Assembly (NCBI GenBank): GCA_030614245.1
Contig: JAUWKK010000202.1
Location: forward strand, 1-5,659
Direction: 5' to 3'
Length of the DNA stretch: 5,659 nt
Source: Planctomycetota bacterium
GTDB taxonomy: Bacteria > Planctomycetota > PUPC01 > JABMSA01 > JAUWKK01
Numbering within the stretch: position 1 is the first letter of the stretch; each line of letters starts with the position of its first letter. The notes below the pieces were generated by a model. It saw only the letters and a list, made by a program, of their open reading frames with translations, was not told the origin of the DNA and made no database searches. Shown here one piece after another: positions 5,418 to 5,659 of the stretch. The translations under genes were made by a program, and so were the position numbers.

Positions 5418-5515
5418 GATAGTAGCAATCCACTAATTAACACTACAACGCCAGATTCTCGCACGGCGCGGCACCCAATGCCTTGCGAGCCAAGGAGTTA
5501 AGAGCTCGCCTACCT

Positions 5516-5637
5516 TGTCATTCTGAGCGTAGCGAAGAATCTTTCGCGCGATGGACGCGCGATCTCTTCAGAAGCGTTGGTACGCACTGCATTTACAGCT
5601 CGAAAGATTCTTCGTTGCTTCGCGCCTCAGAATGACA
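5516..5637. repeat. inverted repeat of the TGTCATTCTGAG / CTCAGAATGACA type
   Basis: The left arm (5516-5545) starts TGTCATTCTGAGCG and ends GAAGAATCTTTC. The right arm (5602-5637) starts GAAAGATTCTTCG and ends CTCAGAATGACA. They are reverse complements except for a small central difference, where the right arm has about 6 extra bases. Between them, TCGCGCG-ATGGA-CGCGCGA (5544-5562) forms a further hairpin. Translations of this motif (CHSERSEES, VILSEAKNL and relatives) are, from memory, a familiar sign of a repeat spread across many phyla. No transposase is present. Nothing else recognisable lies between 5418 and the window end apart from a small GCGAGC/GCTCGC hairpin at 5485-5508. Confidence 0.8.
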
Positions 5638-5659
5638 GAAAGCAGCGTTGTAGTGCTAA

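Noticed and set aside
4966..5436. 156-residue plus-strand ORF
   Set aside because: It runs through the hairpins and antisense over the zinc-ribbon gene. It has no domain pattern and no ribosome binding site.
5422..5451. Minus-strand promoter for the zinc-ribbon gene (TTGTAG, 18 nt, TACTAT)
   Set aside because: The -10-like box lies directly next to the ribosome binding site, so transcription would start within or past the AGGAG. The -35 match is also poor.
4614..5501. 295-residue plus-strand ORF across the repeat block
   Set aside because: It is open only because the 72-bp unit is a multiple of three without stops in this frame. It encodes a 24-residue echo of the DNA repeat, changes character after the array, has no ribosome binding site, and runs antisense over the better-supported zinc-ribbon gene.
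5481..5508. tRNA-like segment (GCGAGC ... GAGCTCGC with AGTTAAGAGC)
   Set aside because: Only one stem forms. No acceptor pairing, anticodon arm or T-loop (GTTCRA) follows at the right distance.

Overview
The window looks like a chromosomal piece from a GC-rich environmental bacterium, most likely of the Planctomycetota or a relative. This rests on three things: a long secreted protein of unknown function, a BatA-like von Willebrand factor A (VWA) membrane protein with an architecture common in Planctomycetota, and gene spaces full of short hairpin-forming repeats of kinds I associate with that phylum and other environmental bacteria. No marker gene is present, so this placement is an inference.

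Layout. Positions 1-60 may be the last codons of an upstream gene. Positions 61-329 carry an imperfect inverted repeat (81-172), a 19-nt repeat (249-267) and a good sigma-70-like promoter (268-296). The promoter drives a secreted 628-residue protein (330-2216). A 200-nt gap holds a GGCAGGCT/AGCCTGCC hairpin and a weaker candidate promoter. Next comes a BatA-like VWA gene. Its natural reading frame starts at 2418 but is cut by an in-frame TGA at 2505-2507, and the rest is open to 4589. From 4565 to about 5030 there is repeat DNA: two small hairpins, three near-identical 72-bp tandem units, a fourth unit split by 41 nt, and further hairpins. A short minus-strand gene (5260-5403, 47 codons), below usual ORF length cut-offs, encodes a CxxC...CxxC zinc-ribbon protein with a clear ribosome binding site. 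It runs towards the VWA gene, and a long rod-like hairpin (5152-5258) lies just past its stop. The window ends in another inverted repeat (5516-5637).

How the genes relate. The two large genes both act at or outside the cytoplasmic membrane and lie on the same strand. They are 201 nt apart with a repeat and a possible second promoter between them, so a shared operon is possible but not shown. The usual partners of BatA/VWA genes (MoxR-type AAA ATPase, DUF58 protein) are not in view. The points most worth checking are the interrupted BatA-like gene, the overlooked zinc-ribbon gene with its adjacent hairpin, and the repeat block that overlaps the 3' end of the VWA gene.
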